Source: Candidatus Equibacterium intestinale
Lineage (GTDB): Bacteria > Bacteroidota > Bacteroidia > Bacteroidales > UBA932
Assembly: GCA_018064305.1 (NCBI GenBank)
Contig: JAGHVP010000113.1
Coordinates: forward strand, 1 to 9,998
Length of the DNA stretch: 9,998 bases
Direction: 5' to 3'
In this document: positions 7,090-9,998 of the stretch, one piece after another
Layout of the letters: every line of letters begins with the position of its first letter
Numbering within the stretch: position 1 is the stretch's first letter
Program-made: the position numbers and the translations under genes
The notes under the pieces: generated by a model
What the model saw: the letters and a program-made list of their open reading frames with translations, nothing else
What the model was told of the DNA's origin: nothing
Database searches by the model: none

Positions 7090-9753
7090 TTAAAGTCCGA
7101 TACTGCCCCAACCGTCCTGAGCTGAGCCGTCAGGAAGAGTATTGGTTCCTGAAACAGAAATGTCGCCATTGATGGCTGCAAGCTGTGCGCGACCGCCGAC
7201 CTTAGTGCCGAAGCTAAGCGCATTGACAGTGCCGACTTTTGTAATGGTTACGTCAGAAACTGAGCAATCAGTGAAGTTGTAGGTAGCAGCGCCATCGGCC
7301 TGGAGAGAACCGATGAAACCTCCGAGCTGCTCGGTGCCGGTGATGGCAACGCCTGATACCGCAACGTTCGAGAAGTCAGTGCTTGCGTTCACAAAGCCGC
7401 AAAGGCCCCCGTTGCGCTTGCACTTGGTTTCATTGAGATTGGTAATCACAACGTTGGAAACGGTTACATTGGAGATGGTTCCAGTGCTGAAATATCCGCA
7501 CAGGGCACCCGACCAGTTGACAGTGTTGGCAATTGTGACGCCGTCAAGCTCAAGGTTCGTGATTGTTCCAGCCCAGTGACCGAAGAAACCGGCGCCGCCA
7601 TCTTCAACAACGTCAGAAACCTTGACATTGCTGATTTTGTGGTTCTGGCCGTTGAAAGTGATAGCATAGTCACCGCTCTGGGAACCCTGGATGGGAGTCC
7701 AGGCCTCGTTGCTGAGGTCAATGTCATTTTCAATGAAAATGGTTTTGCCGTAGAATGAAGACAATGCTGAATTGATATCGGCAGCAATTGTAAACAGACC
7801 GTCCTTGGTGGCTACATGAAAGTTGCCGTTGGCATCGGTGGTGTATGCAGGATAAACAGTTGCTCCGTCGATGATGAGAATGCCGTCTTTTGCAGAAAGC
7901 TCAGGTTCGAGGATATTCTTTGTTACAGCTGCTGAACCGCCTACGGTACAATCGTTCATCGTGAGGGTGATGCCTGAACCGCCGAAGTCAACAAGGAAGT
8001 CGCTGCTGAAATCGCACTCGGTGAATGTGCTTGAAGAGTAGGGACGGCAGTATGCATATCCGCTGGTAGACTTGCCGAATGAGCACCCCTCGAAAGATGC
8101 CGTGGCAGTTCCGGTGAATGAAGTCCATCCGTTGAGAGTGGAATTGGTGACTGTGAATACGGGAGTGCCAGCGTCAACGTTGAAAGGATATACATTGTCG
8201 AAGCTGCTGCCTTCGATGTTGATGGCAGGAGAACCGCCCCATACCATAATACCGCGCCCCTTGCCTTCGTTTGCAAAGTCACAGTCTGTCACATCCATCT
8301 GAGTGTCCTGGCCACCAAGAACAAGAATATACTTGGCTGCGCCTGTAAATTTGACATTTTCGAAAGAAGATGACTTGCTGACGTTGAGAGCTCCGTCGGT
8401 GCCCTGATTTGAAGCGTCGGTCTTGATTTCGACATCCTTCAATGCAGATTCGCAGCTCAAAGCCTTGCCACTGGCTCCAGTCTTCAGCACTGTGCCGTCA
8501 ACGCCGGAAACCGACAACGATTTGGCGCTCACTACAGGGAATTCGGCCTCGCCTTCGCCAAGTTTGAGAACGACGTCTGTCAGAGGGCAGTCCACATCAA
8601 GATTCTGCACGTCTGCCAAGATTGTAAGGGAAGCGGGACCATCGGTGGTATTGGCTCTTGTCAGGGCAGCATTCTCGAAAAAGATGGTTTTTCCTTCAGC
8701 ACCGTTGAGAGTGACTGTGACATCTTTTCCTGCAACAGATGCGGGGAATACCACATGGGTTTCAAAATCTGCCGGTTCTTCAATCACGATGTTGGTTTCA
8801 CCGCTTGCCAGTGCGTCATTGGCAGCTTCGATGGTTCCTGCAGTAACATAATTCACGTCGTGCACACCACTCCATATAGGGTCGATGGTAACGGTCCACT
8901 GTGAATCGTTGCTCATAAGCCGGCCCTTGATGTTGGTGCGGTAGTTGCTCTGCAGAGGGATGTTGGTGAAATCGTACTCTACAGGCTGTGATTTTGATGT
9001 GAGACTGAATTTGAGGTCAACCACGTCGGCAGTCTCTTTAGATGCCAGGATATAATCCATAAAGAGAGTTGTCTCGGAAGCGCCAGCGCTGAAAGGGGCA
9101 TAGCTTGCAACAGCGGTAAGAGTCTGCTCTGCTGCATCTCCGGCAGTCTGAGTCTTTACGTTGAAGGTTGTGGGTACAGTTGCGACCACCTTGATATCCG
9201 AGGGTGCATATTTTGCGTAAGTTGTATCTTTCACCTCAGCCACCAGCTCATCGAGGTCGGTTGTGATGATGTTCAACTGACCGAATGGACGCTTGAGGAC
9301 AACGTTCTTTGACTCAGACATCAGTGAAGTGTAGTCCACTTTGGCTGAGAATGCGTCGAGTGAGTCGGCATTGGCTGTCATTGAAGTTCTGCTGACTGCT
9401 GTGAGGTCGGTGGTGTTGTAGGCACCTTTGGTGTCGGCCCAGAACATGAGCGTATAGGTCTGGTTCTTGAAGAGCTTGAGTTCGTATGTCTGCTGGGTAG
9501 TTCCCGCTGCAACGTCCCTCTCTTCGGTGATGAATAGGTCATTCTGCGCATCGCGCACTTCCAGAATCCAGTGGTTTACCTTTGCAGCGTTGCCGTCGTT
9601 GTCGGCTACTGCCTTGGTACCTTCCGGTGCAAGGTTGGTGGTGAAAGTCACTGTCACCTGGCTGCCGTCATCTTTTGTGCCGGCAACCTGCTCCTTTTGG
9701 CAGCCTGCGAAAAGCAGCGCTGCAGAAGCGATAAGCAATAGATACTTTTTCAT
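7090..9753 (-). CDS. Large lipoprotein: fimbrillin-like domain, beta-helix, then GLUG-like repeats
   Basis: 887 aa. The signal peptide MKKYLLLIASAALLFAG is followed by Cys18 and then QKEQ. Residues about 30-296 are the shared domain: DNDGNAAKVNHWILEVRDAQ at 51-70, YTLMFWAD at 100-107, KRPFGQLNI at 154-162, and NIPLQSNYRTNIKGRLMSND at 264-283. Residues about 305-640 form a parallel beta-helix. Turn motifs CDF, SSF, STL, CSF, CDF and CTV place their last residue at 493, 518, 540, 559, 582 and 604, about 22 residues per coil. Residues about 650-870 are GLUG-like: DIDLSNEAWTPIQG at 677-690, FNGQNHKISNV at 700-710, then GFFGHWAGTI, ALCGYFSTGTI, GGLCGFV and LGGFIGSL separating short strands. The passenger modules are therefore in reverse order to the 805-aa paralogue. 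Its role as a surface adhesin or binding protein is inferred from architecture only. Confidence 0.9.
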   Translation of the reverse strand: MKKYLLLIASAALLFAGCQKEQVAGTKDDGSQVTVTFTTNLAPEGTKAVADNDGNAAKVNHWILEVRDAQNDLFITEERDVAAGTTQQTYELKLFKNQTYTLMFWADTKGAYNTTDLTAVSRTSMTANADSLDAFSAKVDYTSLMSESKNVVLKRPFGQLNIITTDLDELVAEVKDTTYAKYAPSDIKVVATVPTTFNVKTQTAGDAAEQTLTAVASYAPFSAGASETTLFMDYILASKETADVVDLKFSLTSKSQPVEYDFTNIPLQSNYRTNIKGRLMSNDSQWTVTIDPIWSGVHDVNYVTAGTIEAANDALASGETNIVIEEPADFETHVVFPASVAGKDVTVTLNGAEGKTIFFENAALTRANTTDGPASLTILADVQNLDVDCPLTDVVLKLGEGEAEFPVVSAKSLSVSGVDGTVLKTGASGKALSCESALKDVEIKTDASNQGTDGALNVSKSSSFENVKFTGAAKYILVLGGQDTQMDVTDCDFANEGKGRGIMVWGGSPAINIEGSSFDNVYPFNVDAGTPVFTVTNSTLNGWTSFTGTATASFEGCSFGKSTSGYAYCRPYSSSTFTECDFSSDFLVDFGGSGITLTMNDCTVGGSAAVTKNILEPELSAKDGILIIDGATVYPAYTTDANGNFHVATKDGLFTIAADINSALSSFYGKTIFIENDIDLSNEAWTPIQGSQSGDYAITFNGQNHKISNVKVSDVVEDGGAGFFGHWAGTITNLELDGVTIANTVNWSGALCGYFSTGTISNVTVSNVVITNLNETKCKRNGGLCGFVNASTDFSNVAVSGVAITGTEQLGGFIGSLQADGAATYNFTDCSVSDVTITKVGTVNALSFGTKVGGRAQLAAINGDISVSGTNTLPDGSAQDGWGSIGL

Positions 9754-9772
9754 AATGTTTTGATGTTTAATA

Positions 9773-9827
9773 ATTTGTTTTGTTTCAATTCGCTCCCGTC
9801 CGGGCGGTCAGGCCCGGAAGGGAAAAA
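9773..9827 (-). repeat. Leader repeat with 28-nt hairpin, copy 3 (variant arms)
   Basis: This lies between the right-edge partial gene and the 887-aa gene. The 28-nt core (9795-9822) keeps the central GGCGGTCAGGCCCG-type sequence and the total length, but the outer arms differ from copies 1 and 2. It still folds: TCCGGGC/GCCCGGA plus CCC/GGG with one mismatch and a 6-nt loop. The conserved TTTTT before and GGGAGC/GAAACAAAACAAAT after are present, with 41 nt between stem and ATG (9753). Retained pairing despite changed arms suggests the structure matters. Confidence 0.7.
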
Positions 9828-9837
9828 GTATCTGGGA

Positions 9838-9998
9838 TTAGTTCTCAGATTTAACTGTAACGTTCTCAAAAGTATTGCCAACAAGGGTTGCGCCCATATC
9901 GCGGCCGAGTATCTCGTGATATGTGTCAATACCTGTCTTGTAAGCATTTGTGTTGTCCTGGATGATTGAGGAGTTCTTTACAGTGCAACCGCTGATGG
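9838..9998 (-). CDS. C-terminal end of a GLUG/beta-helix protein (partial)
   Basis: Only the last 52 codons and the stop (TAA, 9838-9840) are inside the window; the start lies beyond the right edge. The visible protein begins ISGCTVKNSSIIQ, includes DMGATLVGNTFENVTV, and ends VKSEN. It matches the repeat style of the 805-aa protein (ISGCTVEGL near 482-490 and VGAIVGR...GITVKTFG near 536-563), so this is very probably another member of the lipoprotein array, ending in a GLUG-like module. Whether it has the fimbrillin-like N-terminal domain cannot be seen. It is followed by leader repeat copy 3 and the 887-aa gene in the same orientation, which suggests cotranscription. Confidence 0.8.
   Translation of the reverse strand, partial: ISGCTVKNSSIIQDNTNAYKTGIDTYHEILGRDMGATLVGNTFENVTVKSEN

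Noticed and set aside
4530..9827. Leader repeats as a CRISPR-like array
   Set aside because: Only three copies about 2.5-2.7 kb apart, each directly before a gene, with whole genes between them rather than short spacers.

Overview
The window looks like a surface-protein region from a member of the Bacteroidota, most likely order Bacteroidales. All supportable genes lie on the minus strand. The evidence is a run of lipoprotein signal peptides, fimbrillin-like and FISUMP-type domains, A/T-rich leaders without Shine-Dalgarno sequences, and one clear Bacteroides-type promoter (TTG-N20-TAAATTTG). I cannot fix the genus from this sequence. No rRNA, tRNA, insertion sequence or CRISPR array is visible.

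In transcription order (right to left) the window starts with the last 52 codons of a beta-helix protein that runs off the right edge (9838-9998). Four paralogous lipoprotein genes follow: 7090-9753 (887 aa), 4603-7020 (805 aa), 3569-4513 (314 aa) and 2640-3554 (304 aa). All four share a fimbrillin-like N-terminal domain of about 280 residues, which from memory is the Bacteroidales DUF6562 family. The two long proteins also carry two passenger modules: a parallel beta-helix with an NC-x-F ladder, and a GLUG-like repeat region. These modules occur in opposite order in the two proteins. The two short proteins consist of the N-terminal domain alone.

Three of these genes (starts at 9753, 7020 and 4513) are preceded by the same leader of about 55 bp. 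It holds a G+C-rich 28-nt hairpin followed by a conserved A-rich stretch. It is not a normal terminator. The 304-aa gene lacks the leader and follows its neighbour by 14 nt. The set reads as one transcription unit or a family of duplicated cassettes.

Downstream lie two genes outside the family: a secreted S1/P1-type zinc nuclease with all nine metal ligands intact (1761-2552), and a lipoprotein joining a fimbrillin-like N-terminal part to a FISUMP/DUF1566-type C-terminal domain (243-1679). The latter has its own promoter and a strong hairpin terminator (184-229). The left end (1-183) has no gene but holds a nested inverted repeat.

The joint function is inferred, not shown. The lipoproteins probably sit on the outer membrane or in surface fimbria-like structures, with beta-helix passengers exposed for binding. 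The nuclease would act in the periplasm or outside the cell.
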